Assembly: GCA_965207275.1 (NCBI GenBank) | Contig: CBDBMH010000002.1 | Span: forward strand, 2,666,001-2,730,000 | Length of the DNA stretch: 64,000 nt | Direction: 5' to 3' | DNA from: Bin22 sp965207275 | GTDB lineage: Bacteria; Chloroflexota; Dehalococcoidia; Lucifugimonadales; UBA3495 | Notes under the pieces: generated by a model | Seen by the model: the letters and a program-made list of their open reading frames with translations, nothing else | Database searches by the model: none | Told to the model about the DNA's origin: nothing | In this document: positions 17,579 through 26,055 of the stretch, piece after piece | Numbering within the stretch: position 1 is the first letter of the stretch | Layout: each line of letters opens with the position of its first letter | Made by a program: the position numbers and the translations under genes

Positions 17579-18415
17579 TCAATTGGTACCCCAGGTAATC
17601 AGCAGTTCCCGGGATTGCCGCCGCCACCGGGGACGGAAGCCTGCGCCGTCGAAGGTGAAGAGGCGGTCGAAGTTAAGGGACAGGGCCTCCCTGGCGGCGG
17701 GCAGGTCCTCCTCCATCACCCAGCCACTTTGCAAAGCTTCCTGCATTGCTTCGTCCCTGGTCCTCGGCAGGCCGGTTTCCCACCAGGGCGGTTCCGGTAG
17801 TACCTTCACGTCGGGCAGTATGCCCATGTCCCAAAGGACGGCCATTAGCTCCCGAAAGCCAGGCACGGCAGCCATGGGTTCTCCATAGAAAAGTTCGTAG
17901 AGTACGGCCTCGCTGTTGGGCGGCGATACGCTCCAAAGGGTAATGATCACGCGGCGGCGGGCCGCGGATTGCAGCTTCTCGATAAAGGGGACAATATCCC
18001 GCACAAAATAGGCCACGTCGGCGGAGAAGACCACGTCCCCCTCCACGCCGTCCACGTCCATCCAGCTGGCCTGAATGCGCCGAGCGTTGTTAATGTTCGC
18101 CTGGCGGCGGCATGAATCAAACTCGGCCCCCATACCTGGAGACGGGTCCACGACTACCACTTCTTGGCAGCGCAGGGCCAGGGGAAGACTGACCCGGCCC
18201 GCGCCCCCTCCCACATCCACGACCACGTCGTCGGGCCGCAGGTAACCCTCGATGATTTCCAGGTTTGGCCCCAGGGCGCGGCGTGGGTCGAACCGGAAGA
18301 GGCTGGCCAGCCTGCCGGTCCATGGGTCGGCAGCCGGGTTGATGCCATGCAACCGGGCCTGCTGCTCCGACACGGCATCAAGGAGAAAGGCGAACTGTTC
18401 GGCGGCCGTCTTCAA
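17579..18415 (-). CDS. class I SAM-dependent methyltransferase
   Basis: A 278-residue protein. VVVDVGGGAGRVSLPLA is motif I of class I methyltransferases, binding S-adenosylmethionine. EVVVVDPSPGMG gives the acidic residue after strand 2, and GDVVFSADVAYFVRDI is the motif IV region. The N-terminal 60 residues are helical and the C-terminal third holds the variable acceptor domain. The first codon is TTG with GGAAGGA immediately before it, so the exact start is unsure. Acceptor unknown; small-molecule methylation is likely. The gene ends 32 bases before an FAD oxidase gene on the same strand (18448-19650), which lies upstream in transcription, so they probably share a message. Confidence 0.85.
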   Translation of the reverse strand: MKTAAEQFAFLLDAVSEQQARLHGINPAADPWTGRLASLFRFDPRRALGPNLEIIEGYLRPDDVVVDVGGGAGRVSLPLALRCQEVVVVDPSPGMGAEFDSCRRQANINNARRIQASWMDVDGVEGDVVFSADVAYFVRDIVPFIEKLQSAARRRVIITLWSVSPPNSEAVLYELFYGEPMAAVPGFRELMAVLWDMGILPDVKVLPEPPWWETGLPRTRDEAMQEALQSGWVMEEDLPAAREALSLNFDRLFTFDGAGFRPRWRRQSRELLITWGTN

Positions 18416-18447
18416 TCCTTCCAGCTCCGGGCGTTAAGACGCTGCGG

Positions 18448-19650
18448 TCAGCCCAGCTTGGTAAGCCGGGGATGGGTGACCGCCGCCACCTGCTCGGCAG
18501 TCATGCCGGCGAATCGCTGGGGCCGGTACGGCCCAAGCAACGCATCCGCCGGCGTCCCGTCGCAGATTTCCTGGGTCGCGAGGCGGCTGAGTAATGGGGC
18601 AAGGGTCACCCCGCTGTGAGTGAGGGCAATGTACAGGTTAGGCGCCTCGGCGGCAAACCCCATCACCGGGTAGCCGTCCAGGGGCATGGGACGCCAGCCC
18701 ACGGGGACCGGAATGGCCCGCGCGCCGGAGATCCCCGGCAGGTAGCGGCAGGCCCGGGCCAGCAGGTCGTCGGCGTGGGCCTGGGAGTCGTCCTCCGCCA
18801 GGCTTTCCTGGTCACCCTCGCCAATCATCAGGCTCCCGTCGGCGCACTGCCGGATGTGAAACTCCCGGCGGCCGTCACCCAGGGGCGGGGCGTAGACCAC
18901 CGGCACGTTCCGCAGCAGGGGCGGGAGAGGAGTCGTCCGTATCACCACGCCGGGACTTTCCGCCTGTGGCGCCTTAACCCCGGCCAGGCTCGCCAGCCGG
19001 GTAGTGTCCGTGCCCGCGGACATCACCACAACATCAACAGCCCTGGAGCCCGCACCGGTATTCAGGGAGCGCACCCGGCCCTCGCCATCGCGCTCAAAGC
19101 CGAGGACTTCCGTATCAGTGAGAACCTCACAGCCTGTTTCGCCAAGGCGGCGCAGGCAGGCGTCCACCACCATTTGGGGTTCCACCTGGCCTTCGTTGGG
19201 GCTGTATTCGGCAGCGGCCACCGGGCCCACTTCCAGAGCCGGTTCCAGGCGCTTCAACTCCCTGTCGTCAACCAGGCGCGTGGGATAGCCCCAGCGCTGG
19301 AGTTGTCGCACCCTGGCCACCAGCCCTGGGGCAGACGCGGGGTCGGCCTCCCAGGAGACCTTGCCGCCCCAGCGCAGGCCGACGCTGGCCGGCTCGCCAT
19401 CGTCGCCAATAGCTTCGGCGAAGCGGGCCCACATGTCGAGCGAGCGGCAGTTCAGGTTGTGGTAGCCTACGGGTTCCTTGGCACCCGCGTTGATCCAGGC
19501 GAAGCTGTGGCTGGAAGCGCCGTGGCCCGGTTGACCCTTGTCCAGCAGGACAACGTGGGCCCCGCGCTTCGCCAAGCGCCATGCGATGGTGGCGCCCAGG
19601 ATACCGGCCCCGATGACGGCTATGTTCCCGAGTTGTTGAGGGTGTGCCAA
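18448..19650 (-). CDS. FAD-dependent oxidoreductase, DAO/glycine oxidase-like
   Basis: A 400-residue flavoprotein. NIAVIGAGILGATIAWRLA is the N-terminal FAD-binding fold, and VVLLDKGQPGHGASSHSFAW carries the ribose-binding acidic residue and the GxSS turn common in the DAO family. ALTHSGVTLAPLL near the C-terminus is the second flavin contact. The 400-residue length is usual. The start is TTG with AAGGAG ten bases upstream. It is the second DAO-type enzyme within 3 kb; the two are clearly diverged. It likely dehydrogenates an amino acid or N-methylated amine, but this cannot be fixed. It is followed on the same strand by the methyltransferase. Confidence 0.9.
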   Translation of the reverse strand: MAHPQQLGNIAVIGAGILGATIAWRLAKRGAHVVLLDKGQPGHGASSHSFAWINAGAKEPVGYHNLNCRSLDMWARFAEAIGDDGEPASVGLRWGGKVSWEADPASAPGLVARVRQLQRWGYPTRLVDDRELKRLEPALEVGPVAAAEYSPNEGQVEPQMVVDACLRRLGETGCEVLTDTEVLGFERDGEGRVRSLNTGAGSRAVDVVVMSAGTDTTRLASLAGVKAPQAESPGVVIRTTPLPPLLRNVPVVYAPPLGDGRREFHIRQCADGSLMIGEGDQESLAEDDSQAHADDLLARACRYLPGISGARAIPVPVGWRPMPLDGYPVMGFAAEAPNLYIALTHSGVTLAPLLSRLATQEICDGTPADALLGPYRPQRFAGMTAEQVAAVTHPRLTKLG

Positions 19651-19711
19651 CAGGTGGGTCTCCTTCCGTGACGAAGGTATGCTATGGGGGAATTGGAAGC
19701 AGCTCCGAAGG

Positions 19712-20761
19712 TTACTTGAACTTCGGCATCACCTGTTTGGCGAATAGCTCCATGGACCGCATAACTTTGGAGTGTTCCATGCTGCCAAAGGACATGCTGG
19801 CGCCGAAGTAGTCGATGCCGTGGTCGTCCCGCAGGCTGGCAATGCGCTCCACGCACCAGTCCGGAGTTCCAAAGTAGCAGGTGGTTTCCAGTTCCGACTC
19901 GTAGCTGGCCGGCTCCACGGTGCGGACGCGGCGCCAGTGATCCAGGTCAACGTTTATCTCGTCACCGTAGGTCAGGGTACGCCGGTAGCCGCCCAGGTCC
20001 CGAACCCAAGTCAAGGACTGGCGGGGATATTCCCGCGCCGCCGCTTCGTCTTCATCAAGGTACACAAACCGGAAGTAAGGCATCTCCGCCACGGGCAGGG
20101 TCTTGCCGGCGGCAGCGCTGCGGTCTGAATAAAGCGAGAAAAGGTCCAGGTTGTCAGCTTCGGGCATGGAGAAGCTGGTGAGTATGGGCAGGTCCCGCCC
20201 CACGGCAACGTCCACGCTGGCGGGCGTCCGGGATACCGCCAGGTACACGGGCGGATGAGGCTGCTGGACGGGTTTGGGGGCGATGGTAAGGTCTCGCACC
20301 CGGTAGAACTCGCCGTCGAAACTGAAATCGTCCTGTGTCCAGAGGCCCAGGATTATTTCCAGCGCCTCCTGGGTGCGCACATCCCGGGTGGCAAAGTCGA
20401 CGTTGAAGTTGCCGTATTCGTAGTCCGCCGAGCCCCGGCCCACGCCAAAGTCCAGCCGGCCCTGGCTCAGCACGTCCAGCATGGCGCTCTCTTCGGCCAG
20501 AAAGATGGGGTTGTGGAAGGGGAGGACGCTGACACCGGCCCCGAGGCGAATCTTGCTGGTGCGGGCAGCGATGTGGCTGAGCAGGGGCATCAACGACGGA
20601 CAGATACCGTACCGGCTCGAGTGGTGCTCGGCAATCCAAACCGAGTCGAATCCCAGTTCCTCGGCGTATTCGGTCTGCTCCAGCATTTCATTGAATATGC
20701 GGCTCTGGGCGCTTGTTTCCTCTTCAGTCCAGGAACCCAGCAGAAACAGGGCAAACTTCAT
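19712..20761 (-). CDS. LLM-class flavin-dependent oxidoreductase
   Basis: A 349-residue luciferase-like monooxygenase. MKFALFLLGSW opens the barrel; FDSVWIAEHHSSRYGICPS, LGAGVSVLPFHNPIFLAEE and GRLDFGVGRGS are family hallmarks, and PKPVQQPHPPVYLAVSRTPAS matches the same segment in the paralogue at 406-1413. It uses reduced flavin (FMN or F420) and oxygen or a carbon substrate; neither can be chosen from sequence. The start has GGAGG 11 bases upstream. It lies directly upstream (in transcription) of the FAD oxidase and methyltransferase, so the three minus-strand genes may act on one class of compound. Confidence 0.92.
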   Translation of the reverse strand: MKFALFLLGSWTEEETSAQSRIFNEMLEQTEYAEELGFDSVWIAEHHSSRYGICPSLMPLLSHIAARTSKIRLGAGVSVLPFHNPIFLAEESAMLDVLSQGRLDFGVGRGSADYEYGNFNVDFATRDVRTQEALEIILGLWTQDDFSFDGEFYRVRDLTIAPKPVQQPHPPVYLAVSRTPASVDVAVGRDLPILTSFSMPEADNLDLFSLYSDRSAAAGKTLPVAEMPYFRFVYLDEDEAAAREYPRQSLTWVRDLGGYRRTLTYGDEINVDLDHWRRVRTVEPASYESELETTCYFGTPDWCVERIASLRDDHGIDYFGASMSFGSMEHSKVMRSMELFAKQVMPKFK

Positions 20762-20830
20762 ATCAGGTATGGGCCTCCTTCAGGCTGGGCTGGTCGGGGA
20801 AGCAGCGCCAGAATTTTCACCCTAATCCTG

Positions 20831-20930
20831 CCTTCCCCTTCGCGAGGGAAGGTACGGACCAAGGCGGCTCTCCGGCCCGATGGCGATGCGGCACCTCGCC
20901 CCAACCCTCTCCCGCCATGGGAGAGGGGAC
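20831..20930. repeat. double-hairpin intergenic repeat
   Basis: Two palindromes: 20831-20852 (CCTTCCC/GGGAAGG arms) and 20905-20927 (nine-base CCCTCTCCC/GGGAGAGGG stem). The second recurs at 41017-41039. This is a dispersed repeat of the CCCTCTCCC type, placed between two minus-strand genes. Confidence 0.7.
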
Positions 20931-20946
20931 TTGGCAACCGTTTAGG

Positions 20947-21357
20947 TTAATCCAGGGGCAGCCTGTGCAACCAGCCCGGTTCGGAAATGTCCAGCACCTG
21001 GCCGTTGGGGCCGGACCATTTCTCCTCCGCCCGGGGCGCCCGAAATTCGCCATCTGGGGCTACTTCCCGCCGGACTATTTCGTCGCCGCCAATATCCCGC
21101 AGCCGGGCGCCCGTATTCTGCAGGCTGTCCACCTGGAAACCGATGTGGTGAATGCCGCTATAGTTTTCGCCGTTGGGGCCAACATCGGCGTCCTCGTCGG
21201 TCTTCCACTTGAGGATGGTGAGGTTGATGTCGCCGTCGGTGAGCTGGATCTGGCGGTCGTTTCTGGCAACCTCCACCAGGTCAAACCCTTCCTTGTAGAA
21301 CTTCGCGACGGTGTCGGGGTCCTGGCAGGTGATGGCGATATGTTTGATCTTGGCCAC
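20947..21357 (-). CDS. VOC family protein (glyoxalase-like)
   Basis: A 136-residue single VOC unit. IKHIAITCQDPDTVAKFYKE is the first beta-alpha module with its His. NYSGIHHIGFQVDSL gives the second module's His, and GQVLDISEPGW stands where the Glu ligand is usual (Asp or Glu here). The GTG at 21357 is used because the family's first strand begins right there and GGGGGTG lies seven bases upstream. Upstream residues in the same frame are unrelated and run into the antiporter gene. It probably binds a divalent metal and a small substrate; no finer call is possible. Confidence 0.85.
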   Translation of the reverse strand: MAKIKHIAITCQDPDTVAKFYKEGFDLVEVARNDRQIQLTDGDINLTILKWKTDEDADVGPNGENYSGIHHIGFQVDSLQNTGARLRDIGGDEIVRREVAPDGEFRAPRAEEKWSGPNGQVLDISEPGWLHRLPLD

Positions 21358-21440
21358 GCGGGCACCCCCAATGCTGGTGTTAAGGCCATTATACCTCCAA
21401 AGCCGGACGGGGGCACATGCTCTTTGAAACGGCCCGCCTT

Positions 21441-23153
21441 CTAGGCCCGGCCTTTGTTGAGGATCAGTTGCAGTATGTCGTTGCTGTTGACTACCCCCAC
21501 AAACTTTTCGGACTCCCGATCCATCACGGGCATGGCCGTCATGGCATTCTCCCTCATGCGCTGCAACACGTCCTCCACGTGTTCGTCGGCCCATGCCAGG
21601 GAAAACTCGCTGCGGGTCAGACGGCTTATGGGCGTGGTTGGCCAATCCTCCTCCGGGAGATAGCGCAGCATATCCAATGACATAATTCCCACCACGGTTT
21701 CGCCATCGGCAACCACGTAGTCGTGCTGGTGAGGGCCGGCCCACCGTTCTGTAAAGTCTCTGACGGTCAGGGTGGGCGTGGGATGTCGCCGGGTGCGGTC
21801 GAGAATGTCGTCGACGACAATCTCCGTCAGCACAAACCTGAAAATGCCCCGGGGTACGTCATCTACGGTGGTGATGGTCGTGGCGCTCCTGCTGGCCCGG
21901 CCGGTGGCAAAGCTGATCAGGGAAGGCATTACCAGCAGGTAGCAGAACATGACCAGTACCAGGAAGGAGAAGACCTCCTCGTTGATGATCCCTACTCCCT
22001 GCAGCACCAACAACAGGGCTATTTCCGCCACTCCCTTGCCCATAAGCCCGGAAGCAACGGCCTGGGGGGTCTTCAGCCTGGCCGCATATGCGCCCAGCAA
22101 TGCGCCCAAAAAGTTTCCCGCCAGGGGAATCAGGGCCAGGGCAGCCATCGCCTCCAGGGGCATGTTCACGAAGGAAAAAGTGAAGTGTAGCCCTGCGGAG
22201 GCGAAAAAGAGGGGTACGAAGATGGCTTCGGCGGTACTGCGCAGCCCGGGCATTATTTCCACCCGCACCTGGTAGGGAAGGCCCGCCAGCGAGGCGCCGA
22301 AGAGCAGAGCGCCCAGAGTACCGTGAAGCCCCATTACTTCCGCGGCGTCCACCACCAGAAAGAGAGTACCCAGCAATAGCCCCAAGGCCAGCTGCGGCAC
22401 CTGGATCAACCGCTGCAACCGGGCCACCAGCGGCGGCAATACGCGAGAAGACAGCAGCCAGGCTATGGCGGCAAAGCCGACTATCTTCGCCACCAGGATG
22501 AGCACTCCCGTCGCCGAAATCTCCCGGGCGTGTTCGCCAATGCTGAATCCGATCACCAGGAGGGTTATCAGTTCCGCGATGAGGACTACCGTGAAAATTT
22601 GAAGCCCTATCGGTTCACGCAGTCGCCCGTCATCGGCCAGCACCTTGGCTACGATGCCCAGGCTACTCATGGAGAGCACGCCCGCCAGGGCCAGGGCGTC
22701 CGTTGCGCCCAATCGAATGCCGAAATCGTACAAGACGCCGGTGGTAACCACCATGGCAATGCCCAGGGAAAAGGATACGGAGACCAGAGCGGCGACGAAA
22801 TAATGGCCCCGCAGGGTGGCCACGAAGCTGGGCATGTCTATTTCGTCCAGCCCGATCAGGAAGAAGAAGATGAAGATGCCCAGGGTCAGCAGCAGGTCGA
22901 TGTGGCCGGTGGGGTGAATCGACCACCCGGTAAGCGACTGGAGGGCGGGGCCCAGCAGAATGCCTGCCGTGGCATATGCCAGGATGGAGTTGAGGCGCAG
23001 TCGGCGAAATACCCCCTCCGCCAGCTTGGCGACGATGATCAGCAGGCCGAGGGACAGTAGAGACTCGCGGATCTCCTCCATCTGAAGGGAAATACTGAGG
23101 ATATTTCCAATACCGGGACCGGAAAGTACGTCTGGCAACATGCCGCAGATCAC
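21441..23153 (-). CDS. CPA2-type cation antiporter with C-terminal CBS domains
   Basis: A 570-residue membrane protein. About 12-13 hydrophobic segments fill residues 20-410: LNSILAYATAGILLGPAL and IFIFFFLIGLDEIDMPSF are CPA2 signatures. Two CBS repeats follow at about 455-570 (VGIMSLDMLRYL, FVGVVNSNDILQLI), which usually sense adenine nucleotides. The position that carries two Asp in the other antiporter of this window reads LIAELITLLV, so only an acidic Glu remains; ion preference may differ. The first codon is GTG at 23153, with an ATG four codons later; neither has a clear ribosome site. It lies 83 bases upstream of the VOC gene on the same strand. Confidence 0.88.
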   Translation of the reverse strand: MICGMLPDVLSGPGIGNILSISLQMEEIRESLLSLGLLIIVAKLAEGVFRRLRLNSILAYATAGILLGPALQSLTGWSIHPTGHIDLLLTLGIFIFFFLIGLDEIDMPSFVATLRGHYFVAALVSVSFSLGIAMVVTTGVLYDFGIRLGATDALALAGVLSMSSLGIVAKVLADDGRLREPIGLQIFTVVLIAELITLLVIGFSIGEHAREISATGVLILVAKIVGFAAIAWLLSSRVLPPLVARLQRLIQVPQLALGLLLGTLFLVVDAAEVMGLHGTLGALLFGASLAGLPYQVRVEIMPGLRSTAEAIFVPLFFASAGLHFTFSFVNMPLEAMAALALIPLAGNFLGALLGAYAARLKTPQAVASGLMGKGVAEIALLLVLQGVGIINEEVFSFLVLVMFCYLLVMPSLISFATGRASRSATTITTVDDVPRGIFRFVLTEIVVDDILDRTRRHPTPTLTVRDFTERWAGPHQHDYVVADGETVVGIMSLDMLRYLPEEDWPTTPISRLTRSEFSLAWADEHVEDVLQRMRENAMTAMPVMDRESEKFVGVVNSNDILQLILNKGRA

Positions 23154-23413
23154 CGACAGTCAGAACATGGAGGGTAGGGCCACCTATTTTGGGCGGTGAT
23201 TACTCGCAATGCAAGACAATGTAAGGTCATTTCAGCATAGTCCCGCAGTTAATTTGCGTTTCAGGTCAAGCCCGTGGAGTACCGAGTTAAAGGCACCCGG
23301 CCCTTAGCGGAGGCGCAGTCCGTCGCCCCGCCGTTGACCGCATATTGACGGCGGGAGCAGGCTCGGTACCGCCCCCGCCGTCGCTGTTGAACCGTGGAAT
23401 TGTGGACGGACGG

Positions 23414-24286
23414 TTAACCCAGGTGCTGGTGGATGAACGACGTCATCTGCTCCAGGGCCTGCTGGGCCACGTCGGTGGACAGGTCGCGCAGCACGCCTTC
23501 GCCCTCGCCTTCGAAGACGGTCAGGTCAATCTGGCCGCCGGCCTTCTGGTACTGGGAAACGAACTCCAGCAGGTCCGGACGGGGGTGCGCCGCCTCGTAC
23601 TCGCGGACCAGGCACAGGGTGGGCGGCAATTCGGTCTTTTCGCCGGCCGCCAGAGCCCGCGCCGGAGCGCCTTCGGCCATGGCTTCCTCGGTAACCCAGT
23701 ACATATCGTGCATCCGTATTGTCCGCTCGCCGACGGATTCGGGAGGCTTGACGTCTTCCCGAATGCCCTTGGCATAGTTGTAGCGGCCCAGGGGATCGAT
23801 TACGGGAGAGACCATGATGACGCAGCCCAGGGTACCGTCCACGTGGGAGGCGCCGTTGGTAAGGGACAGGGCGGCGTAACGGGAGTCGAAGGGACGCATG
23901 CCCAGCAGCATGGCCTGGTGGGCGCCGCTGGAAGTGCCCATGGCGCCGATTTTGGCGGCGTTGCCGTTCCACTCGGCGGCATGGGCCTTGGCCCAGCGGA
24001 TACCGTAGTGGATGTCCTGGAAGGATGCAGGATAGGACGCTTCCGGCGGAACTCGGAAGTCCAGGGCCGCAACGATGATGCCGTTACTGGCCAGGGCCTC
24101 ATTGCCGACGTTGCCGTTCTCACGGGTGCCGTTGACCCAGGCGCCGCCGTGAAGTTCGATCATTACCGGGAAGGGGCCGTCGCCCTGGGGCTTGAACAGC
24201 CGGGCCTGGAAGGGCTTGTCCCCGTGGCGGAGATATTCCACGTCCTCGATCTGGACAGCGTAGGTAGTCTGTTTGCTGAGAGTCAT
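23414..24286 (-). CDS. alpha/beta hydrolase (esterase/lipase family)
   Basis: A 290-residue serine hydrolase. VMIELHGGAWVNGTRENGN has the HGG oxyanion motif of hormone-sensitive-lipase-like enzymes, and MGTSSGAHQAML is the nucleophile elbow (GxSxG). The later segment with ISGKG-type strands and acidic residues would supply the Asp, and a His near the C-terminus (SFIHQHLG) completes the triad, though I cannot place these two with certainty. No signal peptide is seen, so it is cytoplasmic. Start with GGAGG eight bases ahead. Substrate: a small ester or carboxylester. Confidence 0.9.
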   Translation of the reverse strand: MTLSKQTTYAVQIEDVEYLRHGDKPFQARLFKPQGDGPFPVMIELHGGAWVNGTRENGNVGNEALASNGIIVAALDFRVPPEASYPASFQDIHYGIRWAKAHAAEWNGNAAKIGAMGTSSGAHQAMLLGMRPFDSRYAALSLTNGASHVDGTLGCVIMVSPVIDPLGRYNYAKGIREDVKPPESVGERTIRMHDMYWVTEEAMAEGAPARALAAGEKTELPPTLCLVREYEAAHPRPDLLEFVSQYQKAGGQIDLTVFEGEGEGVLRDLSTDVAQQALEQMTSFIHQHLG

Positions 24287-25025
24287 GCGAGCCTCCTCTA
24301 AATTGGTGGGCCTGTGTATCTGGGTGTGCCTAATTTAACGCTGTATTGGGTTGCAGTCAATTGTCAGGGCATGCCGAACAGGGTCTGCATCCGGCTGCCT
24401 CGCCAGGAAGGAGCAATTGGCATGAGGTTAATCCCGGATTGAACCGCCTTCCCTGGGGTGGCCGGTCAACTGTATGGGGTTCAATTTTCTTGCTTCCGGG
24501 CCATTTGGGGCCGTTTCCAGGCCTTTGTATCTGAGTCCGAGGGATTGATGGCCCCCTGGCCGCAGACGGTAGGCCACAGACAGATAGGGAATCGGACAGT
24601 GGAAAGGGTCTAATTCGGACCGTTTCGGCCACACTCCAGACCTGTGCCGGGGACACAAGGGGCTTTACCGCAAAGGCAAGGGAATCCGGTACTCCTGCCG
24701 GACCACAGGCTTATGAAGGAGGGACGTTGTGCAGGATGGCAAGGTCGGGGTGTCAGCAATTCTGGGGAAATGGCGCGGGGCCACCCAAGCGGGGCGGCGC
24801 ATGGCCATGCGCCCCTACAATTCCTGCGAGTCGCGCCGGTTAAGCTACCCTTAATCGAAAAGTTAGCTGGCCACAGCAGGTCGCCCCTGCTAAGGGGCTT
24901 CCCAGGGCAATCCCATTTGGGAGAAAGTGGTGTGGGAGGTGTTGGAGTAAGGGGTGTGGGAGTGGCGCAGTGGTTTCGCGCCGAGTTGTGTGGAGGCAGT
25001 GGTGACGGGGACGACGCTTGGGGAG
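24287..25025. other. gene-poor stretch ahead of the tRNA cluster
   Basis: About 740 bases without a convincing gene. It contains a GC-rich palindrome at 24793-24817 (see repeat entry) and leads into a transposase fragment. Short plus-strand frames here have no family signal and look non-coding. Confidence 0.55.
24793..24830. repeat. dispersed palindrome ending in CGCCCCTAC
   Basis: A 16-base perfect palindrome (GCGCATGGCCATGCGC) extended by GGGCG/CCCC flanks, followed by CTACAATTCCTG. A related copy with a different stem lies at 26000-26040. Confidence 0.55.
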
Positions 25026-25272
25026 ATGGAGCCCTTGGATGATCCCAGACGCGGGAACACAGGGCGTCATCCCGTGCGCGACATTAAGGTCTTAGCGCTG
25101 TGCACTATCTTCTGCGGTGAGGAGGGGCCCAGTCGCCCCTGCACCTGGTCAACGCCTGGGCTGCGGAGCAGCGTCTGGCGCTGGTCCAGGTGGCGGCCGA
25201 CGGCAAGTCCGACAAGATAACTGCCGTGCCCCGGTTGCTGCATTTGCTGACCCTGCCGGGAATGGTGGTTGA
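25026..25272 (+). pseudogene. ISAs1-family transposase remnant (internally deleted, frameshifted)
   Basis: Two pieces of an ISAs1 (H-repeat-associated, DDE) transposase survive. The first, at about 25026-25127, reads DDPRRGNTGRHPVRDI followed by LALCTIFCGEEG, the N-terminal domain of the family. The second, from 25139 in another frame, reads HLVNAWAAEQRLALVQV and KSDKITAVPRLLHLL, the stretch just before the first catalytic Asp of intact enzymes. Some 80-110 residues are missing between them. The similarity stops at GMVV, so the whole catalytic core is gone. No terminal repeats could be identified. It is a dead fragment lying 150 bases before a tRNA gene. Confidence 0.85.
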
Positions 25273-25373
25273 CCCCTTCCATTCCTCCATCATTCCCCCA
25301 CCTTGTCCAACCACACCTTTTCCTCAAACCCTGACCATACGACTCATAAGGCGTTGGCCCTGGGGGGCCGTTC

Positions 25374-25401
25374 TTGTGCCCTTTGTTTAATGTGTTATAA
25401 T
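25374..25401 (+). promoter_or_regulatory. promoter of the tRNA cluster
   Basis: TTGTGC (25374-25379), 16 bases, then a perfect TATAAT (25396-25401). The tRNA-Leu gene begins 18 bases further on, a fitting distance for a short leader. Confidence 0.55.
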
Positions 25402-25418
25402 GCGGTATGCGTCGACTG

Positions 25419-25505
25419 GCCGAGGTGGTGGAATAGGTAGACACGCGGTCTTGAGGGGGCCGTGGGCGTAAGCTCGTGTGGGTTCAAGTCCCGCCCTCGG
25501 CACCA
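25419..25505 (+). tRNA. tRNA-Leu(GAG)
   Basis: Full cloverleaf with a seven-pair acceptor stem (GCCGAGG with CCTCGGC) and an anticodon stem CGGTC/GGCCG around loop TTGAGGG, anticodon GAG. It has a long type II variable arm, a GGTTCAAGTCC T-arm and an encoded CCA end. Confidence 0.95.
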
Positions 25506-25546
25506 TATCGGCCCAGACCCGGCAGTCATGTACCGGTGCAGCCCGA

Positions 25547-25623
25547 GGCGACGTAGCCAAGTGGACTAAGGCGGAGGTCTGCAAAACCTCTATTCGGCGG
25601 TTCGAATCCGCCCGTCGCCTCCA
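25547..25623 (+). tRNA. tRNA-Cys(GCA)
   Basis: Acceptor stem GGCGACG/CGTCGCC, anticodon stem GAGGT/ACCTC around loop CTGCAAA (anticodon GCA), GGTTCGAATCC T-arm, discriminator U as usual for cysteine, encoded CCA. It lies 41 bases after the first tRNA-Leu. Confidence 0.95.
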
Positions 25624-25721
25624 TTTCCTTCCCCGCCGGTAGCTGCCAGCCTTCCTCCATTTCCGGTCGGCCGCACTTTTCCTTCGGTAGGCCCGGCTTG
25701 CCGCCGGACCTTAACTTCTAA

Positions 25722-25805
25722 GCCGGTGTGGCGGAATGGCAGACGCGGCGGACTTAAAATCCGCTATCATTATGATGTGTGGGTTCGAGTCCCTCCTCCG
25801 GCACC
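25722..25805 (+). tRNA. tRNA-Leu(UAA), with two stem mismatches
   Basis: Anticodon stem GCGGA/TCCGC around CTTAAAA, anticodon TAA. It has a type II variable arm, a GGGTTCGAGTCCC T-loop core and an encoded CCA. The acceptor stem GCCGGTG against CTCCGGC has one U-U mismatch at the sixth pair, and the T-stem GTGGG/CCCTC has a second U-U mismatch. It is probably functional, since the identity features are present. Confidence 0.88.
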
Positions 25806-25841
25806 AACTTTTCATAGTAGCTTAAGTTAGCCTGGAACTAC

Positions 25842-25873
25842 CGGCCCCCGAAGCTTTTCGGGGGCCGTGTTTT
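25842..25873 (+). terminator. terminator of the tRNA cluster
   Basis: Perfect 11-base stem (25842-25852 with 25857-25867), GCTT loop, then TGTTTTC. It stands 37 bases past the last tRNA. Confidence 0.85.
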
Positions 25874-25999
25874 CGGTTTAGGTTAAGGGCCGCCCACCGG
25901 GTTTTCGTCCAGCGTGTAAGTGGGACCGCTTTAGACGCCCAGCCGTATTTCCCTATATGAAGGCAAGCTCAAACCTGTCCCCAACACTTGTTGCCCATG

Positions 26000-26040
26000 G
26001 AAAAGGGCGGCCACAAGGGCCGCCCCTACGATGATTCCTG
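26000..26040. repeat. dispersed palindrome ending in CCGCCCCTAC
   Basis: GGGCGGCC/GGGCCGCCC hairpin with a short loop, followed by CTACGATGATTCCTG. Its right flank resembles the repeat at 24793. Confidence 0.5.
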
Positions 26041-26055
26041 GCATCGACGCGCTGG

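Noticed and set aside
24644..25042. 132-residue plus-strand frame with a GLYRKGKGIRY-like peptide nearby resembling an integrase arm
   Set aside because: The integrase-like words lie in another frame, are short and lack any catalytic part; the 132-residue frame has no family signal.
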